From contig CAZJHX010000008.1 of assembly GCA_964545715.1 (NCBI GenBank), positions 68,721 through 132,720 on the forward strand: 64,000 bases of DNA. Reading direction: 5' to 3'. The notes under the pieces were generated by a model that made no database searches, was not told the DNA's origin, and worked only from the letters and a program-made list of their open reading frames with translations. Both the position numbers and the translations under genes were made by a program. This DNA is from CAZJHX01 sp964545715. GTDB lineage: Bacteria > Myxococcota_A > UBA9042 > GCA-2863065. Below, one piece after another: positions 1 through 8,800 of the stretch. Position 1 is the stretch's first letter; each line of letters starts with the position of its first letter.

Positions 1-795
1 GGCGGGATCATCAGCTGGAAGTGGGGTGTGCAGCAGCCGACCGGGTCAGTCGGCATTTTTGTTCCCAGTGACACATTTCCCAACCCCACCTTCGAGACCA
101 ACACCGCGGGCGAGTATCTATTCAGCCTTGAGGTGTGGGACGAAGCGGGCGTCAGGAGCTGCGTGCCGTGGCAGCAGACCGTGCTGGTCGTCCCCGACGA
201 GGCGATCCACGTCGAGCTGCACTGGCACACCCCGGACGACCCGGACGAGACCGACCAGGGCGCCGGTGCCCTGCCGGCCACAAAAGCGGACGTGGATGTG
301 GACGATGACTATCCGGGCGCCGACCTGGACCTGCACTTTACCCACGACAAGTACGCGCAGTCCGGACCGGACATCGATAACGACGGAGTCCCGGACGGCT
401 GGTTCGATCAGCCGTTCGACGCGTTCTGGTTCAACGCCAACCCCAACTGGGGCTCGTTCGATCCGTCCATCGACGACGATCCCCGCTTGCACATGGACGA
501 TCGCGACGGCGCCGGCCCCGAGAACCTGAACCTCAACATCCCGGAGAACACGCTGTATCGCATAGGCGTCCACTACTGGAGCGACCACGGCTACGGTACG
601 AGCTTCGCTACCGTGCGCGTGTACATCTACTCCAATCTGGTCTTTCAGGTCGCCAACGTAGAGCTGATCGAGCACGACATGTGGGACGCGGCCACGATCG
701 ACTGGCCGAGCGGCAAAGTCACCCTCGTCCAGCAGGGTGGCGGTGGCTACAAGATCACGCCGAACTACCAGAATCCGTTCTTCTTCCAGCCGTAG
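1..795 (+). CDS. Secreted/surface protein of unknown function, 5' end outside window
   Basis: The reading frame is open from base 1 to the TAG at 793-795, so the gene starts upstream of the window. A GTG at 28 is in frame, but coding-like sequence (ending in Ser-Trp-Lys-Trp-Gly) continues to its left, so I do not take it as the start. The visible 264 residues are rich in Asp, Pro, Trp and aromatic residues. They begin with a beta-rich stretch ending in SCVPWQQ, which resembles PKD-like segments of myxobacterial surface proteins, followed by an Asp-rich part (DIDNDGVPDGW) like a calcium-binding type-3 repeat. There is no enzyme motif. Export is inferred from composition. It converges on the minus-strand gene that ends at 814. 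Confidence 0.7.
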   Translation, partial: GGIISWKWGVQQPTGSVGIFVPSDTFPNPTFETNTAGEYLFSLEVWDEAGVRSCVPWQQTVLVVPDEAIHVELHWHTPDDPDETDQGAGALPATKADVDVDDDYPGADLDLHFTHDKYAQSGPDIDNDGVPDGWFDQPFDAFWFNANPNWGSFDPSIDDDPRLHMDDRDGAGPENLNLNIPENTLYRIGVHYWSDHGYGTSFATVRVYIYSNLVFQVANVELIEHDMWDAATIDWPSGKVTLVQQGGGGYKITPNYQNPFFFQP

Positions 796-813
796 TGGCG
801 GTCCGTGGCCATG

Positions 814-1503
814 TTACAGATCGCGCGTGTCGATGAAGATATCCGCGACATACTGAGATAGGGCGTGCCGTTGGGGCATGCCGAGGATCTCGTGCGCCAC
901 CGCGATGGCGGCTTCCCACTGGTCGCGTGCCTGCGGTCCTTTCATGTCCGGGGCGTTCACGAAGTAGACAAACGCCAGCACGGCCGCTTCTCCGAGCACC
1001 TCGCGCAGGTAGTAGAGATGAGCCAGCCGATTGGCGATCTGGTAGAACGGGCCCATCCAGTTCGCTGCCGCGAGCTTCTTGCTCTTGGGGGCCATGTGCG
1101 CCTTCGTCCGCGCGATCGCTTGTTGGATCATCGCCACAGAGTTTGGAGCGCTGGCTCCGCACGGGTCGCTGACGAACTCGGGGATGTTGGCTTTGGCCTC
1201 CACCAGGATGCGGACGTTGCCCGGTTGCCCGACGCCGAGCGCGTCCCATTGGGGGCCGAAGCGCGGCCAGAACGCGGACAGCGGTGTTGGAGGGCTTGGG
1301 AGGCCCAGCACCTTCAAGAAGTCGGCGTCGCGATACTCGGCATAGTCGTCGCCGGCCAGAGGCGACTTCCAGTCGACCCGGCTCCAGGTCATCTTGGGAA
1401 ACGCGGCGGTCAGCTTGGCGTTCAAGAGCGCGGGCCTGTTGACGGCGACCTGCGTCCACCGGAGGCTGCCGCGCGGATTGGGGTTGGACGGGTGGCGTGA
1501 CAT
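814..1503 (-). CDS. PD-(D/E)XK nuclease-like hypothetical protein
   Basis: The product is 229 residues. I chose the ATG at 1503 because the open frame further upstream is antisense to the lipoprotein gene at 1564 and looks non-coding. A WDALG motif (Asp87) is followed by VEAKANIPEF (Glu102, Lys104), the D...ExK spacing of the PD-(D/E)XK phosphodiesterase fold. The second half (FYQIANRLAHLYYLRE, then LAFVYFVN and VADIFID) resembles a widespread uncharacterised family found in many phyla. A nuclease role is an inference from the motif alone; no methylase, helicase or toxin partner is adjacent. It is divergent from the lipoprotein gene with about 60 bp between the starts. Confidence 0.72.
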   Translation of the reverse strand: MSRHPSNPNPRGSLRWTQVAVNRPALLNAKLTAAFPKMTWSRVDWKSPLAGDDYAEYRDADFLKVLGLPSPPTPLSAFWPRFGPQWDALGVGQPGNVRILVEAKANIPEFVSDPCGASAPNSVAMIQQAIARTKAHMAPKSKKLAAANWMGPFYQIANRLAHLYYLREVLGEAAVLAFVYFVNAPDMKGPQARDQWEAAIAVAHEILGMPQRHALSQYVADIFIDTRDL

Positions 1504-1563
1504 TTGGCAATGATGGCACAACCTCCTTGCCCCTTCGCCTGCCACCGCGATACATGGGCGCCC

Positions 1564-2328
1564 ATGAATCGTGCTCTGATCACCCTTGTCTGCTGCCTCT
1601 CCGCGCTCGTCCTCTGCTCCTGCGCCGATGACCCGGTCGGTAACTCTGACGGTGGCGACATCACGTCCAGCGCCGACGATGTACCGGCGCCAGACTCCGG
1701 CGTTGCTACAGCTGATACGACCGTCGGCCAGGCCGCCCAGCCACTGGGGCTGAAGGGGCTCAACGAGCCGGGTGGGGTTTGCGCCACGGTGGCCGACGCG
1801 CCGTGCGGTGGTGACATCATGGGTACCTGGGAGCTTGTGGACTTCTGCACGCCCGAGCCCGCGGGGGACGATCAGCCCTGCGAAGGGCCGGGTGAGGACG
1901 AGCCCGCCTGCGCCGGTGACGCCAGCAGCCGTATCTGCAACATCCTGTATGGCGGCACCGCGGAGTTCACTGCCGACGCGCTGGCGGCCACCTTCTCCGT
2001 GGCGGCTCGTGTGCGCTACTCGTTTACCGATCCCTGCCTGGCCGCTCTGGGCGAAGGGGCCGAGGGGCAAGCCGCCTGTGACGCCAGGGTCACCGACAAG
2101 CTGGCCTGCGACTACGCCGACGGCACCTGTTCTTGCGAGGCCGTCCTGGACCCGCAGTCCGAGCTGCAGACGGTCGCCATGAGCCTGGACGGGCACACGA
2201 TGACGCTCGAGCAGGGCGGCAAAGAGGCCGTGGGCACCTATTGTGTGGACGGCGACCGGCTCACCATCGTCTTCGACCCGCACGGTCCGCAGGGCTGGCG
2301 CGCCTGGGTGCTGGACCGCGTGCAGTGA
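1564..2328 (+). CDS. Lipoprotein, possibly lipocalin-like
   Basis: The product is 254 residues. The start at the ATG at 1564 gives a clean lipoprotein signal (Ala-Leu-Val-Leu-Cys-Ser-Cys, lipid Cys20); a frame-consistent TTG at 1504 would add 20 hydrophilic residues and spoil it. After an Asp/Ala/Thr linker comes GGDIMGTWELVDFC and, near the end, TYCVDGDRLTIVFD. A GTW opening and a strand pair of this kind are seen in lipocalin-like beta-barrel lipoproteins, but this is only a resemblance. Several Cys pairs suggest disulfides. It is probably outer-membrane anchored. Function is unknown. Confidence 0.75.
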   Translation: MNRALITLVCCLSALVLCSCADDPVGNSDGGDITSSADDVPAPDSGVATADTTVGQAAQPLGLKGLNEPGGVCATVADAPCGGDIMGTWELVDFCTPEPAGDDQPCEGPGEDEPACAGDASSRICNILYGGTAEFTADALAATFSVAARVRYSFTDPCLAALGEGAEGQAACDARVTDKLACDYADGTCSCEAVLDPQSELQTVAMSLDGHTMTLEQGGKEAVGTYCVDGDRLTIVFDPHGPQGWRAWVLDRVQ

Positions 2329-2439
2329 CTTCTTCTTCTTCCGGCCGGGACGCCTTTACGAAAAAGGCTCAACCGCGGTGGGTCGTCGGCCGATACTGAA
2401 CAAGGCGAGGAAGTGTGAGGCTCTTGGAGCCCGCAGTCC

Positions 2440-4023
2440 ATGGAAGAGCACGACGCTGACGCCGACCTCATCCCCCAACAATTTGGTGACTACACGCTGC
2501 TGCAGCGCGTGGGGTCGGGTGGTTTGTCCGAGGTCTGGCGCGCCGTCGTGGCCATGCCGGATGAGGGCGAGCACACCGTTGCGCTGAAGCGTGTACGGGC
2601 GTCGATCGCGCACCTGCACCTCGCAGGCGAGCTTCTGGCGCGTGAGGGGCAGCTGGCGGCCCGTTTGGCGCATCCAAACATCGCCCGCATTTTGGACGCG
2701 GGCGTCATCGATGGGCGCAACTACATCGCGATGGAGTACGTCGACGGTCACGACCTGTTGGCGATCCTGGTGCAGGCCACGCGCCGCAGACGCCGGCTGC
2801 CGGCGGCGATGTGTGGACACGTAGCGGTCCAGCTGTGTCGTGCCCTGGAGCACGCGCATCTGGGGCCGGGCGCGGCGGTTGGTCAGGGGCTTGTGCACCA
2901 CGACGTCTCGCCTGCCAACGTTCTGATCTCCAACGACGGTGAGGTCAAGCTGACCGACTTCGGGTTGGCCCTGCCCATGAACGCGGAAGAGCGCGCGGGG
3001 GCCCGAACAGGGGAACGGGCTCGCGGCAACGTGAGCTACATGGCGCCTGAGCTGTTGGATGGCGGACCTCTGGACGGTCGCGCGGACGTGTTTGCGCTGG
3101 GTGTGCTCTTGTACGAGTGCCTGACGCTGCGGCGGCTGTTTCGGGCCGGTACTGACCAAGAGACGACCGAGAACGTACGCACGCTTGATGTCGCGGCTGT
3201 GTTGCAGAAGGAGCGGAGGTTGCCGGGCTGGGCGCTGTCGATCCTTCGGCGCGCTCTGGAGCGTGATGTGACTCGGCGCTATCCGTCCGCGGCGACCCTG
3301 AGGGCGGACCTGGAGCGCGTGATGTCCAAGCGCGACCCCACGGACGTGCGACGTCAGATCCGCACATTTGTCGGCGGGCTATTCGCGGAAGATCTCAGCC
3401 ACGCCACCGCCGCGGGCTCTGCAGCGCCCGATCCACACGTAGAGCGAGGGCCCTTCGACCGCAGCTGCGCCGGTCGTATGTTCGCGCGGTTTGCTCTGGC
3501 GCGAGTGCGCGGCAGGATGATGGTGACGCGCAACGGCACGTCGTTGTCGGTGTATTTTCGCGACGGCGTGGTGATCGCGGGCCGCGACGATGTGCGGGGG
3601 CGGGCCATCGATACCGCCCCGCAGCTGACCGAAGTGGTTGTGGACCTGTGGACATGGGACGACGGCACGTACAGCTGGCATCCGGACGAGCAGCCTGTGG
3701 ATGGGGTCATGTGTGCGCTCGACCCGCTGCACCTGGTGGCGGTGGGCCTGCGGGTCGTGCAGGAGAAGGACCTGTTGCGGTTTTTCAGGCGAGTAGGCAA
3801 TCCGCGGCTTACACGCGTCGATCGCGATCCGTTCGACCCGACTCGGCTGGGGCTGTCGGCCGCCGACGACGAGCTGCTGAGGACCTTGAAGTGTCCGGCG
3901 GTCACGGCAGGCCACATCATTCGCCAACAGGCCAAGGCAGAGCACGGCACGGTGGTCTATCTGCTGTATTTGATGCTGGAGACCGGGTTCTTGAGAAAGG
4001 CGAAGGGATCGGCTGACTGGTAA
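2440..4023 (+). CDS. Ser/Thr protein kinase with C-terminal DUF4388-like domain
   Basis: The product is 527 residues. The kinase domain spans roughly residues 15-300. The Gly loop is VGSGGLSEVW, the ATP Lys is Lys50 (VALKRV), the catalytic loop is HHDVSPANVL (Asp155) and the metal Asp is Asp173 (DFG); SYMAPELL closes the activation segment. The Arg of HRD is His here, so it is a non-RD kinase, which usually means activity is not gated by activation-loop phosphorylation. Residues about 345-520 (GRMFARFALARVRGRM, then VYFRDGVVIAG) look like the DUF4388/PATAN region seen in myxobacterial and cyanobacterial regulators. There is no transmembrane segment, so it is probably cytoplasmic. It is a single gene with about 110 bp upstream. 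Confidence 0.88.
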   Translation: MEEHDADADLIPQQFGDYTLLQRVGSGGLSEVWRAVVAMPDEGEHTVALKRVRASIAHLHLAGELLAREGQLAARLAHPNIARILDAGVIDGRNYIAMEYVDGHDLLAILVQATRRRRRLPAAMCGHVAVQLCRALEHAHLGPGAAVGQGLVHHDVSPANVLISNDGEVKLTDFGLALPMNAEERAGARTGERARGNVSYMAPELLDGGPLDGRADVFALGVLLYECLTLRRLFRAGTDQETTENVRTLDVAAVLQKERRLPGWALSILRRALERDVTRRYPSAATLRADLERVMSKRDPTDVRRQIRTFVGGLFAEDLSHATAAGSAAPDPHVERGPFDRSCAGRMFARFALARVRGRMMVTRNGTSLSVYFRDGVVIAGRDDVRGRAIDTAPQLTEVVVDLWTWDDGTYSWHPDEQPVDGVMCALDPLHLVAVGLRVVQEKDLLRFFRRVGNPRLTRVDRDPFDPTRLGLSAADDELLRTLKCPAVTAGHIIRQQAKAEHGTVVYLLYLMLETGFLRKAKGSADW

Positions 4024-4088
4024 GTGGCGCTGTCACGGTGATTTCGTGCTAGCCTCGCCACCAGAACGTAAGGTCTGGTGGTTTTGAG

Positions 4089-5210
4089 ATGGCCCGAAAG
4101 CTCGTGTTGCTGCCCCTCTTCTGTGCCCTGGCTTGCTCGCCCGCGGACCCCGCTGCGGACGAGCCTGCTGAAGAGCCGTCGGTCGATGACACGGCCGTGG
4201 TGGACGAACCTTCGGCGACCGGCAATCCCGCGCCGCCCACCGATCCCGTCGATGATCCCGTCGAGCGCACCGACGATCCGCTGACGCCCCCCGAGGATCC
4301 GGTCGAGCCTCCTGAGGACCCGGTCGAGCCGCCCGAGGATCCCGTGGAGCCGCCCGAAGATCCCGTGGAGCCGCCCGAGGACCCGGTCCAGGGCGTGTGC
4401 ATCACCGAGACGGGCGCGGGGCATCACGTGTTTGCCTGCGCGTCGGAGCTGGCATGGGACGTGGAGGTGCCGCCGCAGTGCGTGGACGGCGGGTGCGGCC
4501 TCATCCTGGACATGCACGGGTGGACCATGACCGCCGATAAAGAGGACGCCAACACCACCATGCGGGCGCTCGGTATCGAGCATGGGTACGTGATCCTGCA
4601 GCCGACCGCGCCCGGGATGGCCGGCGGGGCGGCGCTGCCTACGTGGGTGTTTGACCAGCATCCCGCACCGGTTTTTGACGTGGTGCTGGAGGCGGACGCG
4701 CTGTTCGGCATCGACCCCAAGCGCCGGCATTCCATGGGCTTCTCGCAGGGCGGGCACATGACCTGGCGAATGTTGTGCGAGCACGCAGAGTTCTGGGCGT
4801 CGGTGGCGCCGCTGGCGGGCGTGAAGGGCTGCGAGTTTGCCGGGGACGACATGCCGTCGGTAGAGGTCGACGTGCTGGTGGCGTTTGGCCACAAGGACGC
4901 CATCCTGAACTTTGAGGAGAACGGGCAGTGGCAGATCGACCAGATGTTGGCGGGGTGGCCGTTCGGCGCGGGGGAGATCATCGAAGAGGCGGCCGGGCAT
5001 AAGGCGACCCGGTATGTGACTGATTGGGGCACCGTACTGGAGTTCTGGGAGCACGACTATGCGTCGTCGTCGCCGATTCTGGGCGGGCACTGCTTTCCGG
5101 GCAGCGCGGACGTGGATGTGCTGCCGCTGGCCTTCGGTTGCGCGGAATCGGGCACATTTCACCTGGGTGAGCTGGTCATGGAGTTCTTCCTGGCCCATCC
5201 CAAGCCCTGA
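4089..5210 (+). CDS. Lipoprotein esterase of the PHB-depolymerase/LpqC type
   Basis: The product is 373 residues. The signal MARKLVLLPLFCALAC ends in a lipobox with lipid Cys16. An acidic Pro-rich linker follows and includes five copies of a seven-residue PEDPVEP repeat. The rest is an alpha/beta hydrolase of the secreted poly(3-hydroxybutyrate) depolymerase-like esterase family: LILDMHGWTM supplies the oxyanion region, GFSQGG holds the nucleophile Ser219, FGHKDAIL is the likely Asp region and AAGHKATR the likely His. The substrate is unknown; family members cleave polyesters and feruloyl or acetyl esters. The linker would place the enzyme away from the membrane. Confidence 0.83.
   Translation: MARKLVLLPLFCALACSPADPAADEPAEEPSVDDTAVVDEPSATGNPAPPTDPVDDPVERTDDPLTPPEDPVEPPEDPVEPPEDPVEPPEDPVEPPEDPVQGVCITETGAGHHVFACASELAWDVEVPPQCVDGGCGLILDMHGWTMTADKEDANTTMRALGIEHGYVILQPTAPGMAGGAALPTWVFDQHPAPVFDVVLEADALFGIDPKRRHSMGFSQGGHMTWRMLCEHAEFWASVAPLAGVKGCEFAGDDMPSVEVDVLVAFGHKDAILNFEENGQWQIDQMLAGWPFGAGEIIEEAAGHKATRYVTDWGTVLEFWEHDYASSSPILGGHCFPGSADVDVLPLAFGCAESGTFHLGELVMEFFLAHPKP
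4290..4394 (+). repeat. 21-bp coding tandem repeat, five copies (PEDPVEP)
   Basis: Five in-frame copies of a 21-base unit encode PEDPVEP; the last copy ends in PVQG. Copies differ mainly at third codon positions, so selection appears to hold the protein repeat. It forms the stalk of the esterase lipoprotein and is a plausible site of copy-number variation. Confidence 0.9.
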
Positions 5211-5309
5211 CGTCCCGGCAAAGTCCTTGCAAATCGCGGGCTCACAATGGTTGAATCCGTCGATCCGGGTTGCTGATGTGAGTGTTGTTGGGTTGTTCCG
5301 AGGGGTTTT

Positions 5310-8300
5310 ATGTTGCGTCGCGTTGTACTGCCGATTCTCAGTTGTTTTCTTGTACTGAGTTGCTGTCCCGACGGTGAGGACGGCTTCCAGGTCGGCGATA
5401 CCGCGCTGATCGTCGTCACTCCCGACCCCATCTCCTTCTCCTCTGTCGGCATCGGCGACTCTGACGTCATCCAGGTCGAGATCCGCAACTCCCTGGACGC
5501 GCGTGGCGACCTGGACATCGAGTCCGTAGTGCTGCGCAACGCGACCGCCGATCTCTCCATCAACCAGCCGACTGAGACGCTGCTGAAGCCCGGCGAGTCC
5601 ACCTTCATGCAGGTGACGTACTCCCCGACCGACGAGCTGGCCGACGGTGGCGAGTTGGTGATCGACTACTACCGCGCCAAGACGCCCAAGGTGGTCAAGA
5701 TCACCACGCTGGCCCAGGTCGGCACACTGACGATCGACCCCAACCCGATCAACTTCGGCGAGACCATGGGCGGCACGCCGTCCGTGAAGAACGTCAAGGT
5801 CGTCAACAACGGCTCCAAATCGGTGGACGTGGGCGTGACCGCGATGGCGTTCGACGGCTCCGCGGATTTCCAGGTCATCGGTGTGTACGAGCTGGCTGAC
5901 GGTGCGTGCGCGGGCTATTCGGTCGACACCGAGAAGGCGCCCGGCTACAACCTGGCCATCGGCGACGGGTACTGCGTCGACGTGCAATACGTGCCCTCCA
6001 ACGGCGGCAGTGACGTCGGCAAGCTGCAGGTCTTCCCCCCGGCGGAGCCCGGTGTGGGGCAGCTGGACGAGATCGCGGCGGCGCAGGTGATCGGTGTGGA
6101 GGTCGGCCCCGAGATCGACTTCGAGCCGTCCGCGCAGATCGACTTCGGCGCCGTGGGCATCGGCGAGGAGAAGGTCGTCCAGTTTGGTATCTCCAACGAC
6201 GGCGCTCAGCAGGATCTAATCATCGAGTCCGTGACCAAGGGCGAGAACCTGGGCGAGGCCTTCGCCGATGTGGAGGTCCTCACAGCTGTCCCCGCGGGCA
6301 CCGCCATCGCGCCGGGCGCCGATCCGCTCGTCATCGAGGTGCGCTTTGCGCCCACGACCAACCATATCAACACCTTTAACCCGCTCGGCTATATCAACGT
6401 GGTCAGCAACGACTCCGACGAGGGCACCGCGCCCGTGACGGTCTTTGGCCAGGTCGCCTCCCCCGAGCTGCAGGTCAACCCGCCCGAGCTGCTGGACTTC
6501 GGCGTGTGCGCGCTGGAGTTCCCCAAGAAGGCGCCGCTGCACTTCACGAACACGGGCAGCGTCAAGGTCATCATCAGCGAGCTGTCCATCTCCAAGAACA
6601 GCACGGCTGACGAGTTTGAGATCCTGAACATGCCGGCGCTGCCGTTGGAGATCGAGGCCGGCGGGCACTTCCAGCTGGACATGCAGTTTACCAACCACGG
6701 CGGTGGCATCGGCGAGCAGGTCTGGGGTGAGGTCGCCTTTACCAGCAACGATCCCAACGCGCCCACCATCGAGCAGCTGCGCGCCGTTCGCGCCGACACG
6801 CCCGAGTGCAAGATCAAGCTGCACCCGCCCATCCTCAACTATGGGACGGTGTCTTACGGCAAGAAGAAGAGCCTGATCATGAACATCGAGAACGTCGGCT
6901 CGGCGCCGTGCTCGTGGAAGAACGCGACGCTGCGCGACGGCGTCGATTTCCTGGGCGTCTTCCAGGCGTGTCCCGAGTCGTCACCGACCGGCGCCAGCGC
7001 CAACTTCAAGATTCTCTCTACCCCGCCCGGGTTCCAGAACGGCATGCTTCCGGGGCAGACCTACCCGCTTGAGATCATGTTCGCGCCGGAGGCCTCCGGT
7101 TGGTTCCCGCTGCCCGATGAGCTGGCTGAGATATCCAAGCTTGTCGCGGCCGTGCAGATCGAGGTCTATGACTTCGCCAACCTTGTCGGGGGCGATCCCA
7201 AGGTGGTCAAAGCGCCGCTGCCTGACTCGGAAGGCAACCTGCCCTGCAATCTGACCGGGCAGAGCGGCAAGGCGCACCTCGAGGCGATCCCGGGTGAGGT
7301 CGACTTCGGCGTCACCACCGTGGGTTGCCACTCCCAGACGGTCACCGTCACGCTGTACAACACGGGCGTCGCCCCGCTCTCCATCTGCGACATCAAGCTC
7401 GAGGGCTGCACGCCGGAGTTCAAGCTGAAGTCCGTGCCGCCCATTCCGGTCTGCGTGGACGGCAACGGCACCGACGGTCTGGTCCTGAAGAAGGGCACGC
7501 CGCAGAAGTTGGAGGTCGTGTACGCGCCGCAGGATCTGACCGACGACGGCTGCACGCTGGCCGTGTACGAGGGCGCCGATGTGCCGTCCGTGACCGTGCC
7601 GCTGTACGGCTCGGGCACCTACGACGACGAGCAGACCGACGTGTTCACGCAGCTGTCCGGCCAGATGGTCGACGTGCTCTTCGTCGTCGACAACTCGGGC
7701 TCGATGGGCGACGAGCAGGACAGCCTGGCGGCCAACTTCCAGTCGTTTACGGCCTCCGCGCAGACCTGGGACACGGACTACCACATCGGCGTGATCACCA
7801 CGGACATGGAGTCCAACAACTCGATGGCCGCCAAGCTGATGGGGCCCGACGATAAAGGCGAGAGCGACCCGCGCTTCGTGCTCACGGAAAATGTCGGTGA
7901 CTTCAAAACCAACGTGAAGGTCGGCGACTGGGGCTCCGGCACCGAGCAGGGGCTCGTCGCCGCGCAGAAGGCGCTGTCCGCCCCGCTGATCAGCATGGTC
8001 AAGCCGCTGACGGAGTGCAACGACACGTCCGAGTGCCCGGACGGTGCGGACTGCGTGTCCTCGGTCCTCGACAAGGGCAAGAAGTACTGCGGCGGCTACA
8101 ACATGGAGTTCCTGCGCGAGGACGCCACCCTGGAGATCGTCTTCGTCAGCGACGAGGAGGATCAGTCCGACGCCGACCTGAACTTCTACGTGGACTTCTT
8201 CAAGAGCATCAAGGGCTTCGCCAACGAGAACCTCTTCCACGCGCACGCCATCGTCGGCAAATCGGGAGGCTGCGACGGTCCCGGCGGCTCAGCGGCGGAC

Positions 8301-8606
8301 GGCCAGCGCTATCGCTACGTGGCTCAGGAGACCGGCGGTAAGTTCCACAACATCTGTGATTCCAACTGGGCCCAGAAGCTGCAGGACATCGGCAGCATCG
8401 CCTTTGGCCTCAAGGTGCAGTTTTTCCTGACGCGGCCGGCCATCCCGGGCACCGTCGACGTCAAGATCGACGGTCAGCCCTGCAACGAGGGCTGGGAGTA
8501 CCAGGCCGACGTCAACGCGGTGAAGTTTGATGAAAACGGCGCCTGTATGCCGCAGGAGAGCCAGAAGATCGAGATTCACTACGAAGTGATGTGCTTCAAA
8601 GAGTAG
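5310..8606 (+). CDS. Choice-of-anchor D (ASH-like) repeat lipoprotein with C-terminal VWA domain
   Basis: The product is 1098 residues. The start MLRRVVLPILSCFLVLSCC is a lipoprotein signal. About seven beta-sandwich modules follow, of the ASH/choice-of-anchor D type: each begins with a motif like INFGETMGG or VDFGVTTVG and includes a VTLYNTG-like strand. From about residue 780 a von Willebrand factor A domain begins with VDVLFVVDNSGSMGDEQ; Asp794, Ser796 and Ser798 form the DxSxS MIDAS, and a later FVSDEEDQSD could complete metal binding. Proteins of this architecture are common surface or outer-membrane lipoproteins in Myxococcota and are presumed adhesive. It is monocistronic and converges on rnhB. 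Confidence 0.9.
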   Translation: MLRRVVLPILSCFLVLSCCPDGEDGFQVGDTALIVVTPDPISFSSVGIGDSDVIQVEIRNSLDARGDLDIESVVLRNATADLSINQPTETLLKPGESTFMQVTYSPTDELADGGELVIDYYRAKTPKVVKITTLAQVGTLTIDPNPINFGETMGGTPSVKNVKVVNNGSKSVDVGVTAMAFDGSADFQVIGVYELADGACAGYSVDTEKAPGYNLAIGDGYCVDVQYVPSNGGSDVGKLQVFPPAEPGVGQLDEIAAAQVIGVEVGPEIDFEPSAQIDFGAVGIGEEKVVQFGISNDGAQQDLIIESVTKGENLGEAFADVEVLTAVPAGTAIAPGADPLVIEVRFAPTTNHINTFNPLGYINVVSNDSDEGTAPVTVFGQVASPELQVNPPELLDFGVCALEFPKKAPLHFTNTGSVKVIISELSISKNSTADEFEILNMPALPLEIEAGGHFQLDMQFTNHGGGIGEQVWGEVAFTSNDPNAPTIEQLRAVRADTPECKIKLHPPILNYGTVSYGKKKSLIMNIENVGSAPCSWKNATLRDGVDFLGVFQACPESSPTGASANFKILSTPPGFQNGMLPGQTYPLEIMFAPEASGWFPLPDELAEISKLVAAVQIEVYDFANLVGGDPKVVKAPLPDSEGNLPCNLTGQSGKAHLEAIPGEVDFGVTTVGCHSQTVTVTLYNTGVAPLSICDIKLEGCTPEFKLKSVPPIPVCVDGNGTDGLVLKKGTPQKLEVVYAPQDLTDDGCTLAVYEGADVPSVTVPLYGSGTYDDEQTDVFTQLSGQMVDVLFVVDNSGSMGDEQDSLAANFQSFTASAQTWDTDYHIGVITTDMESNNSMAAKLMGPDDKGESDPRFVLTENVGDFKTNVKVGDWGSGTEQGLVAAQKALSAPLISMVKPLTECNDTSECPDGADCVSSVLDKGKKYCGGYNMEFLREDATLEIVFVSDEEDQSDADLNFYVDFFKSIKGFANENLFHAHAIVGKSGGCDGPGGSAADGQRYRYVAQETGGKFHNICDSNWAQKLQDIGSIAFGLKVQFFLTRPAIPGTVDVKIDGQPCNEGWEYQADVNAVKFDENGACMPQESQKIEIHYEVMCFKE

Positions 8607-8800
8607 CCGCTCTCCACGTTACCCCCCGCGGCATCCTGCCGCGCCGCCCCTCAGGGGCGGTAGGNNNNNNNNNNGTTTGTGCTCAAACGCCTCCCGGCCC
8701 CCCCGTTCCCCCCCCGGGGCCGCGGGCGGGCCCGCCCCTCCGGGGCGGTAGGCGGCCGCTCCTGCGGCCGCAGGCTAGCCGTGCCTCAGTTGTTCGTTCC
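8607..8800. other. Convergent intergenic region with palindromes flanking a 10-N gap
   Basis: No gene is present. Ten N lie at 8665-8674. To the left are a stem CGCGGCA/TGCCGCG (8627-8643) and a stem CCGCCCC/GGGGCGG followed by TAGG (8644-8664). To the right the second palindrome recurs (about 8728-8750, again followed by TAGG), then a stem GCGGCCGC/GCGGCCGC (about 8752-8771). The elements lie between two convergent genes, so they may act as bidirectional terminators or be a small dispersed palindromic repeat family. The true length of the gap cannot be known from this sequence. Confidence 0.75.

Noticed and set aside
814..2283. Full 489-codon minus frame as the nuclease-like gene
   Set aside because: Its first 260 codons are antisense to a lipoprotein with a good signal; the conserved part begins at ATG 1503.
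4290..4394. 21-bp repeats as a regulatory iteron
   Set aside because: They are in frame in a lipoprotein linker and vary mostly at third codon positions.
5159..5987. Long minus-strand frames opposite the esterase and ASH/VWA genes (including a 676-codon frame)
   Set aside because: They are antisense shadows of high-GC coding genes; the residues are His/Arg/Val/Gly-rich and match no family.
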